Assembly (NCBI RefSeq): GCF_029407905.1
Contig: NC_073630.1
Location: 54,771,001 to 54,835,000 of the forward strand
DNA: 64,000 nucleotides
Source: Bubalus kerabau
Taxonomy: Eukaryota; Chordata; Mammalia; Artiodactyla; Bovidae
Direction: 5' to 3'
The notes beneath the pieces are model-generated. The model worked only from the letters and a program-made list of their open reading frames with translations, was not told the origin of the DNA and did no database searches. The stretch's first letter is position 1. Each line of letters starts with the position of its first letter. A program made the translations under genes and the position numbers. This document shows, piece after piece, positions 47,845 to 58,912 of the stretch.

Positions 47845-48368
47845 TTCAGAGTAATATTTGTACAGCTACTATGGAAAATAGTACAAAAGTTCCTTACAAA
47901 ACTAAAAATAAAACTACCATATGATCCAGCAATGCCACTTTTAGGTATATATCTAGAGAAAACCAAATTTGAAAGGATGCATACATCCTGATGTTCATTC
48001 CAACACTATTTACATTACCCAGAACATGGAAGCAATCTAAATGTCTATCAACAGAGAAAAGCATAAAGAAGATGTGGTATATATATATATATATATATAT
48101 ATTAGAATATTACTCAGCCATGAAGAATGAATTAATGCCATTTGCAGCAACATGGATGGGCCTAGAGACTGTCTTACTGAGTAAAGTCAGGCAGAGAAAG
48201 ATAAGTATCATATGCTATCAGTTAAATGTAGAATCTTTAAAAATTGTAAGACTGAACTTATCTACAAAACAGAGATAAACTTACAGACGTAGAAAACAAA
48301 CTTATGGTTAGCACAGGATAAAATGGGGGGAGGGACAAATTGAGACTGACATATACACACTACTATAT

Positions 48369-48415
48369 ATTGTTGCTGTTCAGTTGCTCAGTTGTGTCTG
48401 ACTCTTTGCAATCCC
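48369..48415 (-). mobile_element. 47-bp SINE fragment inside the older L1
   Basis: Only the 3' end of a Bov-tA-like SINE (gttcagttgctcagttgtgtc, tctttgcaatccc), truncated at its 5' side. The L1 text continues on both sides. Confidence 0.75.
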
Positions 48416-48514
48416 ATAAAAGATAACTAATAAGGACCTCCCATATAGCACAGGAAACTCAACTTAATTTTCTATAATAGCTTATATGGGAAAATAATAT
48501 AAAAAAGAGTGGAT

Positions 48515-48534
48515 ATATGTACATGTATAACTGA
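48515..48534. repeat. Target-site duplication of the large L1, left copy
   Basis: Twenty bases, atatgtacatgtataactga, matched at 57340-57359 with one change (A to G). Confidence 0.9.
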
Positions 48535-49108
48535 GGCAGTCCTAAGAATGGTAGAAGAATAGGATGGGGATACCACTTTCTCCCTTAAAAATTCATCGAA
48601 AGATCATTTGAACACTGAGAAAATTCCATGAAACAACTTCTGAACCCTGGCGGAGGACACCAGGCACCCAGAAAGGCAGCCTATGTCTTCGAAAGGAGGT
48701 AGGACAAAATATAAAAGATAAAAAGAGAGGCAAAAGACTCATCCTGGGGAGGGAGTCATGAAGGAGGAGAAGTTTCCAAACACCAGGAAACTCTCTCACT
48801 GGCAAGTCTGTGGGGAGTTTTGGAATCTCAGAGGGCAACATAACCAGGAGGAAAAGTAAATAAATAAAACCCACCGATTACACGCCTAACCGGAACTCCC
48901 AGGAGAGAAGTAGCCCAGACGCTCATGTCTGCCACCAGCAAGCAGAGGCTGAATTGGGAGGTGCGGGCTGCATTGCTTAGGGTAAGGACAAGGCCTGAAT
49001 GCCCTGAGGACAATTTGAGGGAGCTAACCTGAGATAGCAACCCAAACTGTGGGATAGTTAGAAAAAAAAAAAAAAGAGAGAGAGAGAGAACTTTCCTGTG
49101 AAAAGCTC

Positions 49109-49359
49109 TATCCTTGCCTGGAAACATCCCATGGATGGAGGAGCCTGGTGGGCTACAGTCCATGGGGTCGCTAGGAGTTGGACACAGCTGAGCAACTTCA
49201 CTTTCACTTTTCACTTTCATGCATTGGAGAAGGAAATGGCAACCCACTCCAGTGTTCTTGCCTGGAGAATCCCAGGGACGGTGGGGCCTGGTGGGCTGCC
49301 GTCTATGGGGTCGCACAGGGTCAGACACGACTGAAGCAACTTAGCAGCAGCAACAGCAA
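49109..49359 (+). mobile_element. Bov-A2 SINE inside the L1 leader
   Basis: Dimer starting tatccttgcctggaaac, tail agcagcagcaacagc. L1 leader text runs into it (aaaagctc) and resumes at ggcactgctggg. The first monomer lacks its first bases. No clear target duplication. Confidence 0.93.
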
Positions 49360-50574
49360 GGCACTGCTGGGCCCGCTCACAGAACAAAGGGCAGAGCAAA
49401 TACTAGAGGAGAGCTAGCTAGTTGCAGACTGGCCCATCCCCCTCCGGAGGTAGAGAGGCAGGTGGGCATCAGCCAGAGCCAGCAAGCAGCAATCTCTGCC
49501 CCAGAGACAGCATCTTCTACCAAACTGCGAGCAGGGTCCCAGTTACTAACCAAGTCTTCCTGGGATCCTGGACAGTTGACATTCACCAGGAGGGTCACAG
49601 CCAGAGATCAGCTCCCCAGAGGAGACAGACACACAGCACACCCAGGAAACCTAGTGGCTGCAACTGGGGAGGTGATAAGATGCACCCCTCCACCTGGGGA
49701 TAGTGCGCTTGCCAAGCATCTAGTCGCCTGAGATTCTCAGACCTGGGAAGGGCACAAAACGCAGGCCCAACCAAGTCTGCATTTGGGGAGTACCTAAGAA
49801 CCTGAACCTGAGCCACTTAGACCTGGGAAGTACATGCAACCCAAGGCCCGCTTTAGACAGTTCCCCTGCAGAGCAACCTGGAGCTTGAGCAGTGTAGACC
49901 TGGAAAGCACACACACCTTGAGCAGGGGCAAACCCAGTGTGGCCCAGACACTGTGAGTACTCCCCACACATGCCAGTGATATTTGTTTGCAGTGTTCCTC
50001 CCTCCCCACAGCACAACTGAACAAGTGAGCCTAAATAAGTGACCACCTCTGCCCCCTTGTGTCAGGGCAGAAATTAGACACTGAAGAGACTTGCAAACAG
50101 ATGCCAAAATAAACAGAGGGAACCGCTTGGAAGTGACAGGTGTTGACAAATTAAAACCCTATAGTTAGCACTGACTACATTGGAAGGGGCTTATAACCCT
50201 TGAGAAGATGTATAAGCTGGAACAAGGAACTATCTGAAACTGAACTGACCCCACACTGCCCTCAACATCTCCAGAAAAATGCCTACATATATTTTACTAT
50301 TATCATTTTTTTATTTAAATTTTTTCCATTTTAAGGCCTTTATTACCACTTTAATTTTCATTTTTATAACCTATTATTACATTGCAAAAAAAAGATCCTA
50401 TTTTTAAAGCAAATTTCATATATATTTTTTATAATTTTTGTGATTTTTTTTAATATTGTGTTTTTGAGAGTCTAACCTCTATTCTAGATTTTTAATCTTT
50501 ACTTTTTGGTATTTATTATCAGTTTTGTACCTTTAAGAATCCAATCTTCAGTACCCATTTTTACTTAGGAACAT

Positions 50575-51000
50575 GATTACTGGCTAGATTGCTCTCTCCA
50601 CCTTTTGACTCTCCTTTTTCTCCCACAGGTCACCTCTATTTCCTCCCTCCCCCTTCTCTTCTCTACCCAATGCTGTGAATCTCTGGATGTTCTTGGCTGT
50701 GGAGAACACTTAGGGAACTGATTACTAGCTAGATCTCTCTCTCTCTCCTTTTGGCTCCCCCTCTTCTCCTCCTGGTCACCTCTATCTCCTTCCTCCCTCT
50801 TCTCTGTGAAACTCTGTAGACCTCTCTGGGTGTTCCAGGATGTGGGGAGCACAAAGGGAATTGATTACTGGCTAGAGTGCTCTCTCCCCTTTTGATTCCC
50901 CCACTTCTCTTCCTGGTCACCTCTATCTCCCTCTTCCCTCTTCTCTTCTCCATGTAAGTCTGCAAACCTCTCTGGGTGTCCCTCACTGTGGAGAATCTTT
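50575..51000. repeat. Three tandem repeats of about 144 bp in the L1 leader
   Basis: Each unit starts gattact(g/a)gctaga, at 50575, 50720 and 50863, and carries a CT-rich tract, a ggtcacctctat motif, then 'tctctgg(a/g)tgt' and 'gtgg(a/g)gaa/gc'. Unit lengths are 145, 143 and about 140. Confidence 0.85.
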
Positions 51001-51529
51001 GCTCCATTAACCTAGATGTTTTGTCATGGGTGCAATATGGATGGAGAAGTCTTGAGGCTACTGTAAGAATAAGACTGAAAACCAGAGGCAGGAGGCTTAA
51101 ATTCAAAACTTGAGAATACCAGAAAACTCCTGACTCCAGGGAACATTAATCAACAAGAGCTCATCCAAAACTCTTCATACCTACACTGAAACCAAGCTCC
51201 ACCCAAGAGCCAACAAGTTCCAGACCAAGACATACCATGTTAATTCTCCAGCAACACAGGGACATAGCCCTGAGCATTAATATACAGGCTGCTCAAAGTC
51301 ACACCAAATCTAAAGACACCTCAAAACTCACTACTGGACACTCCATTGCACTTCAGAGAAAAGAGATCCAGCTCCACCCACCAGAACACCAACACAAGCT
51401 TCCCTAACCAGGAAACCTTGACAAGCCACTTGTCCAACCTCACCCACAGGGAGGAACCTCCACAATAAAGAGGAACCAGAAACCACCAGCATACAGAATG
51501 GCCACCTGAAACACAGCAATCTAAACAAG

Positions 51530-52442
51530 ATGAAAAGGCAGAGAAATATTCAACAGGTAAAGGAAAATGATAAATGCTCACTAAACCAAACAAAAGAGGA
51601 GGAGAAGGGAGTCCACCTGAAAAAGAATTCAGAATAATGATAATAAAAGTGATTCAAAATCTTGAAAACAAAATGGGGTTACAGATAAATAGCCTGGAGA
51701 CAAGGATGGTGAAGATGCATGAAATGTTTAACAAGGACCTAGAAGAAATAAAAAAAGAGTCAATCAATAATGAATAATGCAATAACAGATCAAAAACACT
51801 CTGGAGGGAAACAAAAGTAGAATAACTGAGGCAGAACATAGGATAAATGAGATGGAATATAGAATGGTGGAAATAAATGAAGCAGATAGAAAAAAAAATG
51901 AATTAAAAGAAATGAGGACAACCTCAGAGACCTCTGGGACGATGTCAAATGCCCCAACATTTGAATCATAGGAGTTCCAGAAGAAGACAAAAATAAAGGC
52001 CATGAGAAAATATTTGAGGAGATAATAGTTGAAAACTTCCCTAAAATGGGGAAGAAAATAGTCACCCAAGTCCAAGAAATCCAGAGAATCCCAAACAGGA
52101 TAAACCCAAGGTGAAACACCCCAAGACACATATTAATCAAATTAACAAAGATCAAACACAAAAAATTTAAAAGCAGCAAGGGAAAAACAACAAATAACAC
52201 ACAAGGGGATTCCTATAAGGATAACAGTTGACCTTTCAATAGAAACTCTTCAGGCCAGAAGGGAATGGAAGAACACACTTAAAGTGATGAAAGAGAAAAA
52301 CCTGCAACCCAGATTACTGTACCCAGCAAGGATCTCATTCAAATATGAAGGAGAAATCAAAAGCTTTACAGACAAGCAAAAGCTTAGAGAATTCAGTACC
52401 ACCAAACCATCTCTTCACCAAATGCTAAAGGATCTTCTCTAG
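51530..52442 (+). pseudogene. L1 ORF1 remnant (RNA-binding protein)
   Basis: In live L1 this codes for the trimeric RNA-binding chaperone that coats element RNA. The start ATG at 51530 gives MKRQRNIQQVKEN. The frame shifts near 51600 and resumes as KEFRIMIIKVIQNLENKM and a charged helical region typical of the coiled coil (LETRMVKMHEMFNKDLEEI). A TAA at 51775-51777 stops that frame. The C-terminal domain is recognisable (SIETLQARREW, EKNLQPRLLYPARISF, KSFTDKQKLREF) and closes at TAG 52440-52442. At least one shift and several stops; inactive. Confidence 0.88.
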
Positions 52443-53203
52443 ACAGGAAACAAAGAAAAGGTTTATAAACTCGAACCCAAAACAACAAAGTAAATAGCAA
52501 CAGGGTCATACTTATCAATAATTACCTTAAATGTAAATAGGTTGAATGCCCCAACCAAAAGACAAAGACTGGCTGAATGGATACAAAAACAAGACTCCTA
52601 TATATGCTGCTTACAAGAGAAACACCTCAAAACAAGGGACACATACAGACTGAAAGTGAAGGGCTGGAAACAGTTATTTCACTCAAATGGAGACCAAAAA
52701 AAGCAGGAGTAGCAATACTCATATCATATAACATAGACTTTGAAATAAAGGCCATGAAAAGTGACAAAGAAGCACACTACATAATGATCAAAGGATCAAT
52801 CCAAGAAGAAGATACAACAATTAAAAAATTATATGCATCCAACATAGGAGCACAACAATATGTAAGACAAATGCTAACAATTATGAAAGGGGAAATTAAC
52901 AGTAACACAATAATACTTGGAGACTTTAATACCCCACTCACACCTATGGATAGATCAACTAAACAGAAAATTAGTAAGGAAACTTTAAATGATACAATGG
53001 GCCAGCTAGACCTAATTGATATCTATAGGACATTTCACCCCAAAACAATGAATTTCACCTTTTTCTCAAGTGCACATGGAACCTTCTCCAGGATAGATCA
53101 CATCCTGGGCAATAAATCTAGCCTTGGTAAATTCAAAAAAATTGAAATCATTCCAAGCATCTTTTCTGATCACAGAGCTGTAAGATTAGATGTCAACTAC
53201 AGG

Positions 53204-53205
<2 letters not shown>

Positions 53206-53237
<32 letters not shown>
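53206..53237. repeat. (CA)16 microsatellite inside L1 ORF2
   Basis: Sixteen CA units in place of normal text just after the endonuclease box, read as alternating H-T codons in the local frame. Confidence 0.95.
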
Positions 53238-53241
<4 letters not shown>

Positions 53242-54808
53242 AATACAAGCATATGGAGGATAAACAACACACTTCTAAATAACCAAGAAATCACAGAAGA
53301 AATTAAAAAAAAGAGATCAAAGTATGCATAGAAATGAATGTAAATGAAAACACAACAACCCCAAACCAATGGGACTCAGTAAAAGCAGTGCTAAGGGGAC
53401 GGTTCATAGCAATACGAGCTTACGTTAAGAAACAAAAGTCAAATAAATAACCTAACTGTACACCTAAAGCAACTAGAAAAGGAAGAAATGAAGAACACTA
53501 GGGTTAATAGAAGGAAAGAAATCATAAAAATTAAGGCAGAAATAAATGAAAAAGAAGCAAAGGAGACCATAGCAAAAATCAACAAAGCTAAAAGCTGGTT
53601 CTTTGAGAAGATAAAATAGACAAAGCATTAGCTAGACTCATCAAGAAAAAAAGGGAGAAGAGTCAAATTAACAAAATTAGAAATGAAAATGGAGAAATCA
53701 CAACAGACAATACAGAAATACAAAGGATGATAAGAGACTACTATTAGCAACTATATGCAAAAAAAAAAAATGGACAACTTGGAAGAAATGGACAAATTCT
53801 TAGAAAAGTATAACTTTCCGAAACTGAACCAGGAAGAAATGGAAAATCGTAACAGACTCATCACAAGCACGGGAATTGAAACTGTAATCAGAAATCTTCC
53901 AGCAAAAAAAGCCCAGGACCAGATGGCTTCACAGCTGAATTCTATCAAAAATTTAGAGATGCTCTAACACCTATCCTACTCAAACTCTTCCAGAAAGTTG
54001 CAGAGGAAGGTAAACTTCCAAACTCATTCTATGAGGCCACCATCACCCTAATACCAAAACCTGACAAAGATGCCACAAAAAAGAAAACTACAGGCCAATA
54101 TCACTGATGAACATAGATGCAAAAATCCTTAACAAAATTCTAGAAAAGAGAATTCAACAACATATTTAAAAGATAATACATCATGACCAAGTGGGCTTTT
54201 ATCCCAGGGATGCAAGGATTCTTCAATATCCACAAATCAATCAATGTGATACACCACATTAACAAATTGAAAGATAAAAACCATATGATTATCTCAATAG
54301 ATGCAGAGAAAGCCTTTGACAGAATTCAACATCCATTTATGGTAAAAACCCTCCAGAAAGCAGGCACAGAAGGAACATGCCTCAACATAATAAAAGCCAT
54401 ATATGATAAACCCACAGCAAATATTATCTTCAATGGTGAAAAATTAAAAGCATTTCCCCTAAAGTCAGGAGCAAGACAAGGGTGCCCACTCTCACCACTA
54501 TTATTCAACATAGCTTTGGAATTTTTAGCCTCAGCAATCAGAGAAGAAAAAGAAATAAACAGAATCTAGACTGGAAAAGAAGAAGTAAAACTCTCAGTGT
54601 TTGCAGATGACATGATCCTCTATATAGAAAACCCTAAAGATTCCACCAGAAAATTACTAGAGCTAATCAATGAATACAGTAAAGTTGCAGGATATAAAAT
54701 TAACCCACAGAAATCCCTTGAATTCCTATACACTAATGAGAAAACAGAAAGAGAAATTAAGGAAACAATTCCATTCACCATTTCAACAAAAGGAAAACCT
54801 CAGTTTAA

Positions 54809-55262
54809 TTCAGTTCAGTTGCTCAGTTGTGTCTGACTCTTTGTGACCCCATGAACTGCAGCACGCCAGGCCTCCCTGTTCATCACCAACTCCCGGAGTT
54901 TACCCAAACTCATGTCCATTGAGTCGGTGATGCCATCCAACCATCTCATCCTCAGTATTCACCTTCTCCTCCCACCCTCAATCTTTTCCAGCATCAGGGT
55001 CTTTTTCAATGAGTCAGCTCTTTGCATCAGGTGGCCAAAATATTGGAGTTTCAGCCTCAGCATCAGTCCTTCCAATGAACACCCAGGACTGATCTCCTTT
55101 AAGATGGACTGGTTGGATCTCCTTGCAGTCCAAGGGACTCTCAAGAGTCTTCTCCAACACCACAATTCAAAAGTATCAATTCTTCAGTGCTCAGCTTTCT
55201 TTATAGTCCAGTTCTCACATCCATACATGACTGCTGGAAAAACCATAGCCTTGACTAGATGC
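54809..55262 (-). mobile_element. BovB 3' end inserted in L1
   Basis: The tail (ttcagttcagttgctcag) is at the left, and truncation is at the right (ccttgactagatg). Contains the C-terminal RT block with a 68-codon frame (WTARRSNQSILKEISPG). A short tttaatt match on both sides could be a target duplication, but it is weak. Confidence 0.93.
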
Positions 55263-55425
55263 AAGCTCGGCAGAAAGCAGGACAACCTGTTGCTTTCTCT
55301 CCCTTCCCATTTGCCTCTTTGGAGTTTCTTTGGCCCATTTTTTTTTTTTCATGAGTCAAAAAATTAAAAAAACAAAACAAAAATTTAATTTAAAAGGAAG
55401 AGCAAAGTCAAGATGAAATCAATAA
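55263..55425. other. Block of unknown origin between BovB and L1
   Basis: Begins caagctcggcagaaagcagg, has a CT-rich part (ctttctctcccttcccattt), a T-run at 55337-55350, then A-rich text. It matches neither flanking element. It could be a co-retrotransposed piece, a template-switch product or a second retroposon with its tail. Confidence 0.6.
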
Positions 55426-56857
55426 TAAAAAAAAGAATAAAATAGTTAGGAATAAATCTACCTAAATAAACAAAGACCTATATATATAAAACTATAAAAC
55501 ACTGATGAAAGAAATCAAAGATGATACAAATAGATGGAGAAATATACCATGCTCATAGATTGGAAGAGTCAATATAGTGAAAATGCATATACTACCCAAA
55601 GCAATCTATAGATTCAATGAAATCCCTATGAAGCTACTAATAGTATTTTTCACAGAACTAAAACAAATAATTTGACTATTTGTGTGGAAATACAAACAAA
55701 CAAATAAAAAACCTTGAATAGCCAAAGCAGTCTTGAGAAAGAAGAATGAAACTGGAGGAATCAAATTGCCTAACTTCAGACTATATTACGAATCTACAGT
55801 CATCAAGACAGTATGGTACTGGCACAAAGACAGAAATATAGATCAATGGAACAAAATAGAAAACACAAAGATAAACCCATGCAACTGTGGACACCTTATC
55901 TTTGACAAAGGAGGAAAGAATATACAATGGAGAAAAGACAATCCCTTTAACAAGTGGTGCTGGGAAAACTGGTCAACCACTTGTAAAAGAATGAGACTAG
56001 AACACTTTCTAACACTATACACAAAAATAAACTCAAAATGGATTAAATATCTAAATGTAAGACCAGAAACTATAAAACTCCTAGTGGAAAACATAAGCAA
56101 TACACTCTATGACATAAATCACAGCAGGATCCTCTATGACCCACCTCCCAGAGTAATGGAAATAAAAGCAAAAATAAACAAACGGGACCTAATTAAACTT
56201 AAAAGTTTTTGCACAATGAAGGAACGTATAAGCAAGGTGAAAAGACAGCCTTCAGAATGGGAGAAAATAATAGCAAATGAAACAACTAACAGAGAATTAA
56301 TCTGAATAATATACAAGCAGCTCCTGCAGCTGAATTCCAGAAAAATAAATGACCTAATTAAAAAAATGGGCCAAAGAACTAAACATATTTCTCCAAAGAA
56401 GAAAATACAGATGGCTAACAAACACATGAAAAAATAATCAACATCACTCATTTTCAGAGAAATCCAAATCAAAACTACAATGAGGTACCATCTCACACCA
56501 GTCAGAATAGCTGGTATCACAAAGTCTACAAACAATAATTGCTGGAGAGGGTGCAGAGAAAAAGGAACCCTCTTACACTCTTGGCGGGAATGCAAACTAG
56601 TGCAGCCACTATGGAGAACACTGTGGAGATTCCTTAAAAAACTTCAAATAGAACTGCCATATGACCCAGCAATCCTACTGCTGGGCATACACACTGAGGA
56701 AACCAGAATTGAAAGAGACACGTGTACCCCAATGTTCATTGCAGCACTGTTTACAATAGCCAGGACATGGAAGCAACCTAGATACCCATCAGCAGATGAA
56801 TGGATAAGAAAGCTGTGGTACATATATACAACAGAATATTATTCAGCCATTAAATAG

Positions 56858-57339
56858 AATGCACTTGAATCAGTTCTAATGAGGTGGATGAAACTGGAGC
56901 CTATTATACAGAGTGAAGTAAGTCAGAAAGAAAAACACCAATACAGTATACTAATGCATATATATGGAATTTCGAAAGATGGTAATGATGACCCTATATG
57001 TGAGTCAGCAAAAGAGATACAGATGTAAAGAACAGTTTTGGATTCTGTGGGAGAAGGCAAGGGTGGGATGATTTGAGAGGGTAGAGTTGAAACGTGTATA
57101 TTTTCATATATGAAGTGGATTGCTGGTCCAGGTTTGATGCATAAGACAGGGTGCTCAGGGCTGGTTCACTGGGATGACCCTGGGGAATGGGCTGGGGAGG
57201 TAAGTGGGAGGAGGTTCAGGATGGGGAACACATGTGCTCCTGTGGCTGACTCATGTCAATATATGGCAAAAACCACTGCAAATTGTAAAGTATTTAGCCT
57301 GCAATTAAAATAAATAAATTTTAAAAAAGAAAACAAAAA
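56858..57339 (+). other. L1 3' UTR
   Basis: Typical bovine L1 tail: aaactggagcctattataca, gagtgaagtaagtcagaaag, then ggatggggaacacatgtgc, caatatatggcaaaaacc and a TAAATAAATTTTAAA tail. Related to the short ends at 18139 and 37202, but a slightly different version (gctgactcatgtcaatata in place of ggattcattttgatattt). Confidence 0.88.
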
Positions 57340-57430
57340 ATATGTACATGTATGACTGATTCCCTTTGTTGTACACCTGAAACTAAAACAACATTGTAAA
57401 TCTACTATACTCCAATAAAAAGTTTAAAAA
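57340..57430 (+). mobile_element. Older L1 3' end, right part
   Basis: Continues the element of 47845-48534: repeats its last 20 bases, then gttgtacacctgaaactaaaac, acattgtaaatctactatact, ccaataaaaag and A-tail. Confidence 0.9.
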
Positions 57431-57439
57431 ATAAAAGAA

Positions 57440-57958
57440 GAAATGAAATCGTGGACATTATTATCAATTCTATAGGAATAAAGGGGATTATAAGAGTGAG
57501 CTTATAATAAGTGAACTACTATCCACTAATGAATATCATGACCTAGATGAAATGCACAAATTCCTAGAAGCACAAAACTACAAAGATTAAATCATGAATA
57601 TAAGTTTAAAACAAATATAAATAGATCTACAATTAGTAAGAACATTGAGTCAGCAAGAAATCTTCCCGCCAAAGAAAAGCCTTCAACCAAATGGCTTCAC
57701 TGGTATGGGTGAGTTTTACCAAACAATTAAAGAATTACTTCTCAAACTCTTCCAAAAATTGAAGAGGACGAAACTCCTAGCTCATTCTATGAAACTAGTA
57801 TTATCCTGATACTGAAACCAGACAAAGGCACTACAGGAAAAACAAGACAAAATAAAGACATAGGCCAAATGTTTCCTAGAAATATTAGTGTAAAAATTAT
57901 TACTAAAGTACTATCAAACCAAACTCAGCAGCATGATAAAAGGATTATGTTTCATAAG
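57440..57958 (+). mobile_element. Old L1 ORF2 fragment
   Basis: Worn ORF2 text in the finger/palm region: gacctagatgaaatgcacaa, gccaaagaaaagccttcaacc, aatggcttcactggtatggg, ctcaaactcttccaaaaattg, cagacaaaggcactacagg. Stops and shifts throughout. Not contiguous with the 3' end just upstream, so a separate element. Confidence 0.78.
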
Positions 57959-58009
57959 ATAAAATTTATAATTTTCCATCTCAGAACATGGGAACTTCCT
58001 GTTCCCTCT

Positions 58010-58235
58010 CTCTAGAATCTCCCCCTGATTATTCTCCTTCCACTTAATCTACTTTTATTTCTCCATTGTGTTTTATATTATCTGACAAAGAATGTATTTA
58101 TTTGTGAACTTAACTACTTCTGTCTTTTACCACTAGGTTATAAACTTTATTTACTGATACATATTTTAGTTTCTATAACAGCACTTGGTACAAAGCAGGT
58201 ACTCAATAATGTGAGTTGACTGGATAATTGAAAAA
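58010..58235 (+). mobile_element. L2 LINE 3' end
   Basis: Ends cagcacttggtacaaagcagg, tactcaataatgtgagttg. The upstream text (ctccttccacttaatctac, tgtctttt) fits L2 loosely. Confidence 0.65.
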
Positions 58236-58912
58236 TTAATGAATAGAACTTTTACTGTGTGTAATTTCCATTCCTCCATGCATTTTAGCATCATTAAGGA
58301 TTTTTTTTTTTTCTGGCTTGCTTAACGTAGATTGACTAAACGTTCTTTCATAGGGTTAGTAGTGTTATTACTCATGTAACAGAACATGATTAAAATGCTT
58401 TGCACCTCTGATTCTTCCATGTTATTTTATTTCCCTTTGCATTATTTATTAACTTTTCATCTAATTAAAAATTATAGTTATTTTGAAAACGTTCTTTATT
58501 CAAGCACTTGTGTCACTGTTTCCCTGGGGGAAAATGACCAATATGCTGGACCAGGATACACAAAAAAGCACAGAGAGAACATTAGATTATGTATAAGGTT
58601 TTTTTCTTGTTTTTGTTTTTTGTTTTTTGTTTTTTTCTGGGACAGCAGGAAGACTGTTGCAAGAAATCAATATTTGGACTCGTTCAGATCATTTTATTTG
58701 AGTGACTGCTACCTGAAAATGCACAGAGCAATAGATCTGCCAAATATAATCATGAGAAGAAAGGAAACATTTTTACCAGCATTATTCCAGGATAAAATTC
58801 AGTAGCATGACAGATTAGTAGATAGAATGAGTGCTCTGTCAATCCTGAGTATACTGTCCAAACCGTATACTTATGTATAACAAGCAAACTTACGTGTCCC
58901 AAGTAAGGCAAT
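58236..58912. other. Unique sequence with the longest repeat-free frame
   Basis: Contains a 139-codon plus-strand frame (58386-58805) and a T/G-rich run near 58600-58640 that codes a Phe-rich stretch. I recognise no protein, signal peptide or family and doubt it is real. Confidence 0.4.

Larger units (their letters stand above)
47845..48534 (+). mobile_element. Older L1 3' region, left part
   Basis: Plus-strand ORF2 end and 3' UTR: ccatatgatccagcaatgcc, tgttcattccaacactattt, acatggaagcaatctaaatg, a TA repeat (48078-48102), gaatattactcagccatgaag, gcaacatggatgggcctaga, then catatagcacaggaaactc. Its end was separated by the large L1 and continues at 57340. Confidence 0.88.
48535..51529 (+). promoter_or_regulatory. 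L1 5' leader (internal promoter region)
   Basis: About 3 kb upstream of ORF1, richer in G and C at 48600-50280 than the flanking DNA. In L1 elements this part holds an internal promoter; no experimental signal is visible here. Several open frames of 70-125 codons on both strands (for example 49377-50149 and 50577-51106) are accidents of this composition. The last third is AT-rich (50280-50570) and then carries a pyrimidine-rich tandem repeat (50575-51000). Confidence 0.75.
54796..55425. mobile_element. Complex insertion in L1 ORF2 (BovB plus unexplained block)
   Basis: L1 text stops after the ATISTK-like region (ttcaacaaaagg) and resumes at aaagaataaaatagttagg. Between lie a minus-strand BovB 3' end (54809-55262) and about 160 bp that is neither BovB nor L1. 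Confidence 0.8.
52509..56857 (+). pseudogene. L1 ORF2 remnant (endonuclease and reverse transcriptase)
   Basis: In live L1 this enzyme nicks target DNA and reverse transcribes element RNA. Endonuclease part: ITLNVN-type start, then a frameshift at an A-run near 52695. ILGDFNTPLTPMDRST, FSRIDHILG and FSDHRAVRLD lie in the frame that closes at 53263. RT part: SIDAEKAFDRIQ, RQGCPLSPLLFN and the FADD catalytic box at 54600-54611; an in-frame TAG at 54567 interrupts it. The BovB insertion at about 54796 cuts the region after RT. C-terminal part: ETGGIKLPNFRLYYES..., then CWRGCREKGTLLHSWREC, which keeps the C-x3-C-x7-H-x4-C spacing, and ends at TAG about 56855. Many other lesions; inactive. Confidence 0.92.
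48535..57339 (+). mobile_element. Near full-length bovine-type L1, with nested insertions
   Basis: About 8.8 kb. Order: 5' leader starting gcagtcctaagaatggtag (48535-51529), ORF1 relic, ORF2 relic, 3' UTR and A-rich tail (about 57313-57339). Inside lie a Bov-A2 (49109-49359), a CA repeat (53206-53237) and a BovB complex (about 54796-55425). Without the two nested transposons about 7.9 kb of L1 remains, close to a full-length bovine L1. The 20-bp target duplication and complete order argue for one retrotransposition event. All protein frames are broken, so it is now inactive. Confidence 0.93.

Noticed and set aside
49377..50149. Several overlapping open frames of 70-108 codons on both strands
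   Set aside because: They lie in the G+C-richer L1 leader, overlap each other, and show no domain. Stop-poor composition explains them.
51321..52200. Long minus-strand frames rich in F, L and S that look membrane-like
   Set aside because: They are the antisense of the A-rich L1 ORF1 region; A-rich coding text gives Phe/Leu-rich reverse frames.
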